From Allobosea sp. (GTDB lineage Bacteria; Pseudomonadota; Alphaproteobacteria; Rhizobiales; Kaistiaceae): DNA of 64,000 bases. The notes below the pieces were generated by a model. It ran no database searches. It was not told the DNA's origin and was given only the letters and a program-made list of their open reading frames with translations. Numbering within the stretch: the stretch's first letter is position 1; each line of letters starts with the position of its first letter. The position numbers and the translations under genes were made by a program. The stretch is from contig JAFKFV010000011.1 of the NCBI GenBank assembly GCA_017307955.1, positions 62,001-126,000 on the forward strand, written 5' to 3'. Below, one piece after another: positions 1-8,305 of the stretch.

Positions 1-155
1 GCGGCATAGAAGGATGGGCTCGCCTCGATGCCGACAACCGTCGCGCCGTCGGCGATCTTTCCGCCCGGTCTCACGACGGTTCCGAGTTCATCGGCATGCG
101 CCCCGCAGGCGGACAGCAGAACGATCGCGATGAGAAGAGACGCTTTCCTGATGAT
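1..155 (-). CDS. Partial putative lipoprotein without a standard start codon
   Basis: An open frame on the minus strand runs from about 155 off the left edge. It begins with a typical lipoprotein signal: basic residues (RK), a hydrophobic stretch (SLLIAIVLL) and the lipobox LSAC followed by GAHADELG. The other two minus-strand frames close quickly, so this frame is probably the coding one. No ATG, GTG or TTG occurs in frame between the upstream stop (TGA) and the signal sequence. The codon where Met would be expected, behind a GGGGG stretch, is ATC (153-155), one base away from ATG. It could be a start-codon loss, a sequence error or a rare ATC start. The first in-frame GTG lies beyond the lipobox. 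Family not recognised; only about 50 codons are visible. Confidence 0.4.
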   Translation of the reverse strand, partial: MIRKASLLIAIVLLSACGAHADELGTVVRPGGKIADGATVVGIEASPSFYA

Positions 156-238
156 GGCCCCCGCCGCTCAGTACGAGGGCGCAATCATACCGGCAGAAGG
201 CGAGCAGGTCATGTCCCGCCGCCTGGCGACCCTTCGCC

Positions 239-1429
239 TCAGGCCTTGTCGAGCGCCTGTGTCAGGTCCTCGATCAGGTCGTCCGGATCCTCGAGACCGA
301 TCGAGAGGCGCAGCATCCCCTGCGTGATGCCGAAGCCGAGCCGCTGCTCCTCGGAGAGGCGCTGGTGCGTCGTCGTCGAGGGATGGGTGATGAGGCTCTT
401 CGCATCGCCGAGATTGTTGGAGATCTTGACGATGTCGAGCGCATTGGCGACGCGGAAGGCCGCCTCCTTGTCGCCCTCGACCTCGAAGGCGATGAGCGTC
501 GAGCCGCCCTTCATCTGCCGCGCGATCACCTCCGCCTGCGGATGGTCCGGCCGGCCGGGATAGATCAGCTTCGAGACCTTGGGATGCGCGGCGATGGCGT
601 CCGCGACGCGCGCCGCCGTTGCCGTCTGGCGCTGAACGCGGATCTCCAGCGTCTCCAGCCCCTTCAGCAGCACCCAGGCGTTGAAGGGCGAGAGGCTCGG
701 CCCCGTCTGGCGCAGGAAATTGTGCAGGTGGTCGGTGACATAGGCCTCGTCGGCCGAGAGGATGATGCCGCCGAGCACGCGGCCCTGGCCGTCGATATGC
801 TTGGTCGCCGAATAGACGACGACATCGGCGCCGAGTTCGATCGGCGACTGCAGGATCGCGGTGGCGAAGACGTTGTCGACGACCAGACGGGCGCCCGCCT
901 CATGCGCGATCTCGGCAACCGCCGCGATGTCGATCACTTCCAGCGTCGGATTGGTCGGGCTCTCGAGGAAGAAGGCCTTGGTGTTCGGCCTGACCGCGCT
1001 GCGCCACTGGTCGAGATCGGTGCCGTCGACCAGCGTCGAGGCGACGCCGAAGCGCGGCAGGAGGTCCTGCACCACATAGAGGCAGGAGGAGAACAGCGCC
1101 TTCGCGGCGACGACATGATCGCCCGCCTTCAGCATCGAGACCAGCGAGGCGGTGACGGCGGCCATGCCGCTCGCGGTGGCGCGCGCCGCGGCGGCGCCTT
1201 CGAGGAGGCGCATGCGCTCCTCGAACATGAACACGGTCGGGTTCGAGAAGCGCGAATAGATGAAGCCGGGCGCCTCGCCCTTGAACCGCGCCTCGGCCGC
1301 CTCGGCGTCGTCATAGGCGAAGCCCTGCGTCAGGAACATTGCCTCGGACATCTCGCCGAACTGCGAGCGGAGCGTTCCGCCATGCACGAGTTCCGTGGCG
1401 GGGCGGCGGCGTTTGGGCGTATCCGACAT
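239..1429 (-). CDS. metZ: O-succinylhomoserine sulfhydrylase
   Basis: PLP-dependent enzyme of the Cys/Met metabolism family (396 aa) that makes homocysteine from O-succinylhomoserine and sulfide in cytoplasmic methionine synthesis. The family core is visible: SRFSNPT near residues 59-65, ESPTNPTLEV at about 156-165, VDNVFAT at 184-190, and the PLP lysine K210 in the motif SATKH. The C-terminus (GITQGMLRLSIGLED) is also typical. The ATG at 1429 is preferred over an in-frame TTG two codons upstream. The leader carries a SAM-II riboswitch and a terminator, which fits feedback control by S-adenosylmethionine. MetZ, MetB and MetC are close relatives; MetZ is preferred because of the riboswitch and the alphaproteobacterial dcd-metZ neighbourhood. 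Confidence 0.93.
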   Translation of the reverse strand: MSDTPKRRRPATELVHGGTLRSQFGEMSEAMFLTQGFAYDDAEAAEARFKGEAPGFIYSRFSNPTVFMFEERMRLLEGAAAARATASGMAAVTASLVSMLKAGDHVVAAKALFSSCLYVVQDLLPRFGVASTLVDGTDLDQWRSAVRPNTKAFFLESPTNPTLEVIDIAAVAEIAHEAGARLVVDNVFATAILQSPIELGADVVVYSATKHIDGQGRVLGGIILSADEAYVTDHLHNFLRQTGPSLSPFNAWVLLKGLETLEIRVQRQTATAARVADAIAAHPKVSKLIYPGRPDHPQAEVIARQMKGGSTLIAFEVEGDKEAAFRVANALDIVKISNNLGDAKSLITHPSTTTHQRLSEEQRLGFGITQGMLRLSIGLEDPDDLIEDLTQALDKA

Positions 1430-1448
1430 GAGCAAAAATCCCGATACG

Positions 1449-1486
1449 AAAAACCCGACCTCACGGCCGGGCGCAAAAGATCGGGT
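1449..1486 (-). terminator. Intrinsic terminator in the metZ leader
   Basis: On the minus strand, ACCCGATC (1486-1479) pairs with GGTCGGGT (1460-1453) in an 8-bp stem with one G-U pair, followed directly by a run of T down to 1449. It sits between the SAM-II aptamer and the metZ start codon. This is where the expression platform of a transcription-attenuating riboswitch would lie. Confidence 0.6.
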
Positions 1487-1504
1487 GCGGTGTCCATCCG
1501 CGTC

Positions 1505-1563
1505 CGACCTTTTAGCGACCTTGTTTAACGTGGCGGCAAGCCGGTCGGCTCAAAGGACCACGT
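1505..1563 (-). promoter_or_regulatory. SAM-II riboswitch upstream of metZ
   Basis: The minus strand matches the alphaproteobacterial SAM-II (metA motif) consensus. P1 is CGTGG (1562-1558) paired with CCACG (1533-1529). The loop contains TTTGAGCCG and CCGGCTTGC, and the conserved 3' side CGTTAAACAAGG then CGCTAAAAGG forms the pseudoknot. SAM-II riboswitches bind S-adenosylmethionine and lower expression of methionine genes such as metA and metZ. The terminator hairpin downstream suggests control by transcription attenuation, although SAM-II elements can also act on translation. Confidence 0.88.
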
Positions 1564-1672
1564 GGATGAGCCTTGATAGAACCGGCGGCGCGGGCCGTCA
1601 ATCAACTTGGCGTGCGGCGCATGCTCCGCTAAGGAACGGGCGGCGCCCGCTGGGGCCTGAGGCGAGACGGGC

Positions 1673-2764
1673 ATGACGGTGGACATCGAACGCGGCATCC
1701 TTTCGGACAGGCAGATCCGCGCCGCCTATGACGGCGGCTGGATCCGGGCGGAAACGCCGTTCGATCACGACCAGGTCCAGCCGGCGAGCCTCGACCTCCG
1801 CCTCGGCACCGTCGCCTACCGCGTCCGCGCGAGCTTCCTGCCGGGACCCGCCACCACCGTCGCCGATCGCATCAGTGCGCTGCGCCTGCACGAGATCGAC
1901 CTCACCGACGGCGCCGTGCTGGAGACGGGCTGCGTCTATATCGTGCCGCTCTTGGAAGGCCTCGACCTGCCGCCCGAGATCGAGGCCTCGGCCAATCCGA
2001 AATCCTCGACCGGCCGGCTCGACATCTTCACCCGCGTCATCACCGACCGGGCGCGCGCCTTCGACACGATCCCGGCCGGCTATCGCGGTCCGCTCTATCT
2101 CGAAGTCTCGCCGCGCACCTTCCCGATCCTCGCGCGCACCGGCTCGCGGCTGTCGCAGATCCGCTTCCGCCGCGGCGACACGCGCCTGTCCGACGAGGCC
2201 CTGCTCGAACTGCACCGCAGCGCCCCGCTCGCCGACGGCGAGGCGGTGATCGCCAACGGCCTTTGCCTTTCCATCGACCTCAAGGGCAGCGGCGACATCG
2301 TCGGCTATAGGGCGAAGCGCCATACCGACGTCATCGATGTCGACCAGCGCGCGGCCCTCGACGTGCTGGATTTCTGGGAGCCGATCGGACGGCGCGGCCG
2401 CGCCGAGCTGATCCTCGATCCGGACCAGTTCTACATCCTCGTCTCGCGCGAGGCGGTGCATGTACCGCCGGAGCATGCGGCCGAGATGGTCGCCTTCGAT
2501 CCGCTGGTCGGCGAGTTCCGCGTCCATTATGCCGGCTTCTTCGATCCCGGCTTCGGCCATTCCGCCGCCGGCGGTGCCGGCAGCCGGGCGGTGCTGGAAG
2601 TGCGCAGCCACGAGGTGCCCTTCATCCTCGAACATGGCCAGACCGTTGGCCGCCTCGTCTACGAGACGATGTCCGAGCGCCCCTCGGTCCTCTACGGCAC
2701 CGGCCTCGGCTCCAACTACCAGGCGCAGGGCCTGAAGCTCTCCAAGCATTTCCGGGCGCCCTGA
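1673..2764 (+). CDS. dcd: dCTP deaminase (long form)
   Basis: 2'-Deoxycytidine 5'-triphosphate deaminase, 363 aa, which makes dUTP from dCTP for thymidylate synthesis. The N-terminus (GILSDRQIRAAYDGGWI, then QVQPASLDLRLG) is diagnostic. The protein is about twice the length of the E. coli enzyme, as is usual in Alphaproteobacteria, where two copies of the dUTPase-like fold are joined. A GAGGCGAG sequence precedes the ATG. The gene diverges from metZ across the riboswitch region, a common rhizobial arrangement. Confidence 0.92.
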   Translation: MTVDIERGILSDRQIRAAYDGGWIRAETPFDHDQVQPASLDLRLGTVAYRVRASFLPGPATTVADRISALRLHEIDLTDGAVLETGCVYIVPLLEGLDLPPEIEASANPKSSTGRLDIFTRVITDRARAFDTIPAGYRGPLYLEVSPRTFPILARTGSRLSQIRFRRGDTRLSDEALLELHRSAPLADGEAVIANGLCLSIDLKGSGDIVGYRAKRHTDVIDVDQRAALDVLDFWEPIGRRGRAELILDPDQFYILVSREAVHVPPEHAAEMVAFDPLVGEFRVHYAGFFDPGFGHSAAGGAGSRAVLEVRSHEVPFILEHGQTVGRLVYETMSERPSVLYGTGLGSNYQAQGLKLSKHFRAP

Positions 2765-2795
2765 TCGTCTTTGGCGGCGACAGCCCCTGAGCCCC

Positions 2796-3596
2796 TCAGG
2801 CCTCGGCGCGCAGCGCAACCTCGCCCAGCCCGTCGATCGCGATCCGCGCGGTGTCGCCGGCCTGAAGCCAGCGCGTTTCGACGAGGCTGCCGGTGAGCAC
2901 CGTCTCGCCGGCCTCGATCCGGCGGCCGAGCGTCGCGAGATGGCCGGCCAGCCAGAGGACGGCCTCGAAGGGATGGCCGAGCACGTCGGCGCCGACGCCG
3001 CGGCCGGCCTCGACACCACTGACGATCGTGACGCCCGTGGCCGCGGCGAGGTCGCCGAGGTCGGAGGCCGGCACCTCGCTGCCGAGGACATGGCCGGCGG
3101 CGAAGAAATCGTCGGCGATCAGCGTCGGCGCGCCGAGGCTGCGCCAGTCGTCATAGCGGTCATCGACGATCTCGATCGCCGCCGACGCGCCGGCCACCGC
3201 CGCGGCCACGTCATCACGCGAAAGGGCAGCGCCGCGCGCATCGAGCGGCGCGGCGAGGTGGATCGCGATCTCGCATTCGACGCCGATATGGCGGAAGCCG
3301 GACGCCGGAAGGGCAGCCGGCGAGCGATGCCGCGTGCCCTCGAACAGGCCGGCGGCGCAGGGCTCGCCGATGCCGAGATAGGTCTGCATGACCGAAGTGG
3401 TGCAGCCGATCTTCCAGCCGATGCGCCTCCCGAAGCGCGAGGCGGCGAGGCGGACATGGACGAGGTCGCGGATCGCCGCCGCATCCGCGGTGTCGGCCGG
3501 CCGGTCGGCCTCGGCGAGGGCGTCGACCACCGATCCGGCGATGCGCCGCTCCGCCAGGATCGCGGCGGCACGGTCCCATGACCTCGTGGCTGGCAT
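2796..3596 (-). CDS. 2-keto-4-pentenoate hydratase / FAH-family protein
   Basis: A 266-aa member of the fumarylacetoacetate hydrolase superfamily, MhpD-like branch. These enzymes hydrate or cleave 2-keto acids using a divalent metal. The metal-binding pair is seen as ECE (E107 and E109 in GVECEIAIHL), with a third acidic ligand likely at E142 (AAIEIVDDRYDDW). The early motif GWKIGCTT is typical of hydratases. An AAAGAGG ribosome site precedes the ATG. It diverges from an SDR and a glycerate kinase gene, so together they may form a sugar-acid or aromatic catabolic group. The exact substrate cannot be read from the sequence. Confidence 0.8.
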   Translation of the reverse strand: MPATRSWDRAAAILAERRIAGSVVDALAEADRPADTADAAAIRDLVHVRLAASRFGRRIGWKIGCTTSVMQTYLGIGEPCAAGLFEGTRHRSPAALPASGFRHIGVECEIAIHLAAPLDARGAALSRDDVAAAVAGASAAIEIVDDRYDDWRSLGAPTLIADDFFAAGHVLGSEVPASDLGDLAAATGVTIVSGVEAGRGVGADVLGHPFEAVLWLAGHLATLGRRIEAGETVLTGSLVETRWLQAGDTARIAIDGLGEVALRAEA

Positions 3597-3711
3597 GACG
3601 CCTCTTTCCCTCCGTGCACGCTCTTGCCCGAATGCACTTCCGCTTGCTCTTGCCGGACAGCGCGGTCCATGCTCCTAAGGCGGACGAAGCGATCCGGGGA
3701 GGGTGATCTTC

Positions 3712-4497
3712 ATGTATGTCGGCGTCGAGGGGAAGGTGCTGCTGGTGACGGGCGGCACGCAGGGCGTCGGTCGCGCGATCGCCATGGAAGCGGCGCGATC
3801 CGGCGCCGAAGGCGTCATGATCACCGGCCGCAACATCCGGCGCGGCGCCGAAGCGGCCGAGGAACTGGAGGCGCTCGGCGTCGAGGCCGGCTTCGTCGAT
3901 GCCGCGCTCGACGATCCCGACGCGCCGGCCTCGATCGTCCAGGCGACGCTCGACCGCTTCGGCCGGCTCGATTCGCTCGTGAACGCCGCGGCGCTCACCG
4001 ATCGCGGTTCCGTCGCCGAGGCCGATATCGATTTCTTCGACCGCATGTTCGCCGTCAACACGCGTGCTCCGGCGATGCTGATGCAGGAGCTGATCCGCCA
4101 TCTGAAGGGCCGCCGCGCCCATGGCTCGATCGTCAACATCCTGTCGGTCAACGTCCATGGCGGCACGCCGGATCTCGGCATCTATGCCGCCAGCAAGTCG
4201 GCGCTGGCGACGCTGACCAAGAACGCCGCCTATACCCATCGCTTCGACCGCGTGCGCATCAATGGCGTCCTGCTCGGCTGGGCCGATACGCCCGGCGAGC
4301 GCGAGATGCAGGCCGTCCGGCTCGGTAAGGGCGAGGGCTGGCTCGCCGAGGCCGAGGCGGGGCAGCCCTGGGGCCGGCTGATCAAGCCGGAGGATGTCGC
4401 CCGCCTCGCGCTGTTCCTCCTGAGCGACATGTCGATCCCGATGACCGGGTCGCTGATCGACCAGGAACAGAGCTACGTGCTCGGCGTCCGTGACTGA
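3712..4497 (+). CDS. SDR family oxidoreductase
   Basis: A 261-aa classical short-chain dehydrogenase with NAD(P)-binding TGGTQGVG at residues 13-20, NNA-equivalent region VNAAALTDRG, a catalytic Ser in VNILSVN, and the YAASK catalytic motif. The ATG at 3712 is chosen because GGGGAGGG lies just upstream; an in-frame GTG at 3703 overlaps that site. It is 11 bp from the glycerate kinase gene downstream, so the two are probably co-transcribed. The substrate is probably a hydroxy acid or sugar acid (inferred from the neighbour). Confidence 0.85.
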   Translation: MYVGVEGKVLLVTGGTQGVGRAIAMEAARSGAEGVMITGRNIRRGAEAAEELEALGVEAGFVDAALDDPDAPASIVQATLDRFGRLDSLVNAAALTDRGSVAEADIDFFDRMFAVNTRAPAMLMQELIRHLKGRRAHGSIVNILSVNVHGGTPDLGIYAASKSALATLTKNAAYTHRFDRVRINGVLLGWADTPGEREMQAVRLGKGEGWLAEAEAGQPWGRLIKPEDVARLALFLLSDMSIPMTGSLIDQEQSYVLGVRD

Positions 4498-4508
4498 GCC
4501 CTTCCGCC

Positions 4509-5774
4509 ATGCCGCATCATTCCGAACTCGATGATCACGGCGTCCTCGCCGCGCTGCTCGATGCCGCGCTCGCCGCGGCGCTGCCGGACGGCCGCTTCGA
4601 TAGCTGCCTGCCGGAGCCGCCCAAGGGCCGCACCATCGTGCTCGGCGGTGGCAAGGGCGCGGCGCGCATGGCGGCGGCCTTCGAGAAGGCCTGGATCGCG
4701 GCCGGACATGGGCCGCCGGAAGGGCTCGTCGTCACGCGCTACGGCCACAAGGAGCCGACACGCTTCGTCGAGGTCGTCGAGGCGTCGCATCCTGTGCCGG
4801 ACGCGGCCGGCATGGCTGCCTCCGAGCGCATCCTCGCTTTGGCGAAGGGCGCGGGTCCCGACGATCTCGTCGTCTTCCTGATGTCGGGCGGCGCCTCGGC
4901 GCTGATGGCGCTGCCGGCGGCTGGCGTCACGCTCGCGGACAAGCAGGCGATCAACCGCGCGCTTCTGAAGAGCGGCGCGCCGATCGGCGCCATGAACCGG
5001 GTGCGGAAGTCGCTCTCCGCCATCAAAGGCGGCCGCCTCGCCGCGGCGGCGGCGCCGGCGCGGATGATCACCTATCTCATTTCCGATGTGCCGGGCGACG
5101 ATCCGGGCGCCATCGGGTCCGGGCCGACCATCCCCGAAGCCTCCGATCCCGAAATCGCGCTGGCGATCCTCGCCGAATACGGCATCGCCATCGAGCCGCG
5201 CATCGCCGATGCGATCCGTGCGAATACGGTCGCCGCGGGCGCCGGCGGACCGGTCGTGATGCTGGCGACGCCCAAGATGGCGCTCGATGCGGCCGCCAAT
5301 GCGGCGCGGGCCATGGGCCTCGTGCCGCTTGTGCTCGGCGATGCCATCGAGGGCGAGGCCCGAGAGGTGGCGCGGGTGCTCGGCGCCATGGCGCTCTATG
5401 CCTCGGCGCATGGCGAGCCGGTGTCGCGGCCGGGCGTCATCCTCTCCGGCGGCGAGACGACGGTGACGGTGCGCGGCACGGGGCGCGGCGGCCGCAATGC
5501 CGAGTTCCTGCTGGCGCTGGCGACCGTGGTCGGCGGCGCGGCCGGTGTCGCGGCCATCGCCTGCGACACCGACGGCATCGACGGCTCGGAGGACAATGCC
5601 GGCGCATGGTTCTCGCCCGCGATCATCGCCGAGGCACGCGCCGCCGGCCTCGATCCGGCCGCTCATCTCGCCAATAATGACGGCTACGGATTCTTCTCCC
5701 GTTTGGGCCGCCTCGTGGTGACGGGCCCGACGCGGACAAATGTCAACGATTTCCGGGCTATCCTCGTGCGTTGA
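4509..5774 (+). CDS. Glycerate 2-kinase (DUF4147/MOFRL family)
   Basis: A 421-aa protein of the TtuD/GckA type, historically annotated as hydroxypyruvate reductase but now known in several bacteria to be glycerate 2-kinase. The N-terminal region carries GGGKGAARMAAAFE near residues 45-58, and SGGASALMALP near 130. The C-terminal MOFRL domain shows SGGETTVTVRGTGRGGRN and DTDGIDGSEDNAG. It closes the SDR-kinase pair and would feed glycerate into central metabolism as 2-phosphoglycerate. The divergent hydratase suggests a shared pathway. Confidence 0.87.
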   Translation: MPHHSELDDHGVLAALLDAALAAALPDGRFDSCLPEPPKGRTIVLGGGKGAARMAAAFEKAWIAAGHGPPEGLVVTRYGHKEPTRFVEVVEASHPVPDAAGMAASERILALAKGAGPDDLVVFLMSGGASALMALPAAGVTLADKQAINRALLKSGAPIGAMNRVRKSLSAIKGGRLAAAAAPARMITYLISDVPGDDPGAIGSGPTIPEASDPEIALAILAEYGIAIEPRIADAIRANTVAAGAGGPVVMLATPKMALDAAANAARAMGLVPLVLGDAIEGEAREVARVLGAMALYASAHGEPVSRPGVILSGGETTVTVRGTGRGGRNAEFLLALATVVGGAAGVAAIACDTDGIDGSEDNAGAWFSPAIIAEARAAGLDPAAHLANNDGYGFFSRLGRLVVTGPTRTNVNDFRAILVR

Positions 5775-5818
5775 CGGCGTTGGAGCCGAGAGGCTTGGCG
5801 ATCCGCGCCGCCGGTCGT

Positions 5819-6685
5819 ATGACAGATGGAGTTTCCCCGGACTTCCGGTCCATGACCGAGCTTCTGACCCATCGCGACGGCCGCCGCTTCGGCCGCAACT
5901 ATCGCCACGCAGTGCGCCGGATCGTCGCCGCCGAACGCGACGGCACGACCGATGCGCAGCTCGGCCTCGTGCTGACCTTCGTCGCCGGCGCGGTGAACGC
6001 GGGCGGCTTTTTCTATGTCGGGCAATATACGTCGCACATGTCGGGCATCGTCGCGGCGATCGCCGACCATGTCGTGCTCGGCCTCGGCTCGCTGGTGATC
6101 ATCGGCCTCGGCGCGCTCGCCGCCTTCACCTTCGGCGCCGCCGTCTCGGCGATCCTCATCAACTGGGGCCGGCGACATTATGTCAGCACGCAATATGTGC
6201 TGCCGATCGCGCTCGAATCCGCGCTCCTGCTGGTCTTCGGCATGCTGGTCGGGCCGACGCTGCCGACCGCGCTGATACAGCCGCTCGGCATCCCGCTGCT
6301 CTGCTTCATCATGGGGCTGCAGAACGCGACGGTGACCAAGATCTCCGGCGCGCGCATCCGCACCACGCATGTGACCGGCATGGTCACCGATTTCGGCATC
6401 GAGATCGGCAAATTCGCCTATGAGCTGGTGCTGCGCTTCCGCCCCGCTTCCGATGGGCCGGCCATCGCCGCCGACCGTCCGAAGCTCGCGCTGCTCGCCT
6501 CCCTGCTCGGCGCCTTCGTCGCCGGCGGCATCACCGGCGCGCTCGGTTTCAGCCGCATCGGGCCGGTCTTCGCCGTCGTCATGGCGCTGGTGCTGGCGGC
6601 GCTGGTCGCGCCGTCGCTGGGCGATATCCTCCGCCACCGCCGGCTGCTCGCCCGCAGGCGGCAGCGGCGGCTGCATCGCGACTGA
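5819..6685 (+). CDS. YoaK/DUF1275 family membrane protein
   Basis: An inner-membrane protein of about 288 aa with several hydrophobic segments, matching the DUF1275 (YoaK) family: AGAVNAGGFFYVGQYTSHMSG early, then the LPTALIQPLG and LLCFIMGLQNATVTKIS region and THVTGMVTDFGIEIGK. Function is unknown for this family. The ATG at 5819 is preferred over a TTG at 5771 that would overlap the kinase gene; 5852 is another possible start. Orientation and closeness allow read-through from the kinase gene, but no functional link is evident. Confidence 0.8.
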   Translation: MTDGVSPDFRSMTELLTHRDGRRFGRNYRHAVRRIVAAERDGTTDAQLGLVLTFVAGAVNAGGFFYVGQYTSHMSGIVAAIADHVVLGLGSLVIIGLGALAAFTFGAAVSAILINWGRRHYVSTQYVLPIALESALLLVFGMLVGPTLPTALIQPLGIPLLCFIMGLQNATVTKISGARIRTTHVTGMVTDFGIEIGKFAYELVLRFRPASDGPAIAADRPKLALLASLLGAFVAGGITGALGFSRIGPVFAVVMALVLAALVAPSLGDILRHRRLLARRRQRRLHRD

Positions 6686-6691
6686 GCGCCG

Positions 6692-6928
6692 TCAGCGCTC
6701 GTCTTCGTCCTCGTCGTCCATCCCCTCGCGCTCGATGACGGGCCTCGCCTCGCTCATCGGCCGGCCATCTGTATCGACGAGGGAATCGAGGAACCTGGCA
6801 TTGGCGCGCTGGTCGACCGGCGGCACGGCCGGATAGCGCGGTTTCTCGCCGGGATGGTCCTTGCCGACATCATAGCGGGCGGCATTCATCAGCGGTCCCT
6901 TTTCCGGGATGGTGTCGTCGCGAGCCAT
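6692..6928 (-). CDS. Small acidic hypothetical protein
   Basis: A 78-aa soluble protein, MARDDTIPEKGP..., ending in an acidic tail (DDEDEDER). An ideal ribosome site, AAGGAGG, stands 5-6 bases before the ATG, which supports this start over a longer frame that begins at 7024. No membrane segment or known domain is recognised. It ends 6 bp from the stop of the convergent YoaK-like gene. Confidence 0.65.
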   Translation of the reverse strand: MARDDTIPEKGPLMNAARYDVGKDHPGEKPRYPAVPPVDQRANARFLDSLVDTDGRPMSEARPVIEREGMDDEDEDER

Positions 6929-7047
6929 GCTGGCCTCCTTGGCTGGAATGGGAACTGCCAGGAAAACGCGATCGGCCGGGCGCCGTTCCCCGTCATTGAC
7001 GCGGCGTCGCGGCGGCGCTCTCATCGACGATCCTCGGGGGACATGAC

Positions 7048-8295
7048 ATGACCATCGGCCGAACCATTCTCCTCATCGCGGCGGTACTTATCGCGCCCTG
7101 CGTCGCCGGCGCGGCGTCGTTCGACCGCGCCCTGCTCGGCGCGCCGCAGAGCGCCACGCAAGCCGACGTGACCGTCAGCGTCGCCGTTCCTGGGGCCAAG
7201 GAAGTCGAAGGCATTTTCGGCCTGCCGATGATCGAGAAGGGCATCCAGCCGGTCCATATCGAGATCGCCAACAAGGGAACGGCGCCGCTCTGGTACATGC
7301 CGATCACCACCGACGAGACCTATTTCTCGCCGGCCGAGGTCGCCTATCGCTTCCATGACCGCCTCGATCCCGACCGGAGCGTCGAGAACGCCAAGCGCGT
7401 CGAGGACATGGCGATCCGCATGAGCGTGGCGCCGGGCGAAACGGTCTCCGGCTTCGTCTTCACCCATCTCGAGACCGGGTTGAAATTCGTCACCGTCGGC
7501 ATGCTGAAGGCCGGGAACGAGGTCGACTTCCGCTTCATCGTGCCGGTCGCCGGCCCGGCCTATGCGGCGCCGCCGCTCGACAAGGACAATCTGCCCGGCA
7601 CCGAGAAGGCCGAGGTCGTCGATCTGCCGACGCTTCGCGCCCGGATCGAGGCGCTGCCCTGCTGCACGACCGACGCTTCCGGCAGCCGCAACGGCGATCC
7701 GCTCAATCTCGTCGTGATCGGGCCGGGCATCGACACGCTGTTCCCCTTCGTCGATCGCGGCTGGCACCTGACCGAGCCGCTCGACATCCACAGCGCCATC
7801 GACACCGCCAAGTCGTTTCTGGTCGGCACGCAATACGAGACCTCGCCGGTGAGCCCGCTCTATCTCTTCGGCCGCCAGCAGGATATCGCGCTGCAGAAGG
7901 CGCGCGGCTCGATCAACGAGCGCAACCATATGCGCTTCTGGCTGACGCCGATGACCTATCAGGGCATGAAGGTCTGGGTCGGCCAGATCAGCCGCGACAT
8001 CGGCGTCGAGCTCACCGACAAGTCCTGGTATCTCACGACGCACAAGATCGGTCCCGAGGTCGATTTCGACCGCGACTACGTCCTCCAGGACATGCTGAAG
8101 GCCGGCGCGGTCGAGCATTTCGGCTATGCGAAGGGCGTCGGCGTCTCGACCATCGCCGATCCGCGCGTCAATCTCACCAACGATCCCTATGTCACCGATG
8201 GCCTCAGGCTGGTCCTGATGCTGACCGACGATGGCGGCCTCGTCACCGGCGCGGATTCGCTTGAATGGGAGAAGCTGCCGCTGCCGGCCGAGTGA
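7048..8295 (+). CDS. Secreted LssY C-terminal domain protein
   Basis: A 415-aa protein with a clear Sec signal peptide (residues 1-23, cut near AGAAS). The second half resembles the LssY_C domain (named after a Legionella secretion-locus protein): a WHLTEPLDI motif, then RQQDIALQKARGSINERNH, then MRFWLTP and VWVGQISRDIGVELT. The domain is also found joined to PAP2 phosphatases and DedA proteins; here it stands alone behind a unique N-terminal region of about 190 residues with two adjacent cysteines (LPCCTTD). Function unknown; periplasmic or envelope location is inferred. GGGGGA precedes the ATG. Confidence 0.72.
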   Translation: MTIGRTILLIAAVLIAPCVAGAASFDRALLGAPQSATQADVTVSVAVPGAKEVEGIFGLPMIEKGIQPVHIEIANKGTAPLWYMPITTDETYFSPAEVAYRFHDRLDPDRSVENAKRVEDMAIRMSVAPGETVSGFVFTHLETGLKFVTVGMLKAGNEVDFRFIVPVAGPAYAAPPLDKDNLPGTEKAEVVDLPTLRARIEALPCCTTDASGSRNGDPLNLVVIGPGIDTLFPFVDRGWHLTEPLDIHSAIDTAKSFLVGTQYETSPVSPLYLFGRQQDIALQKARGSINERNHMRFWLTPMTYQGMKVWVGQISRDIGVELTDKSWYLTTHKIGPEVDFDRDYVLQDMLKAGAVEHFGYAKGVGVSTIADPRVNLTNDPYVTDGLRLVLMLTDDGGLVTGADSLEWEKLPLPAE

Positions 8296-8305
8296 GCCGG
8301 GAGCC

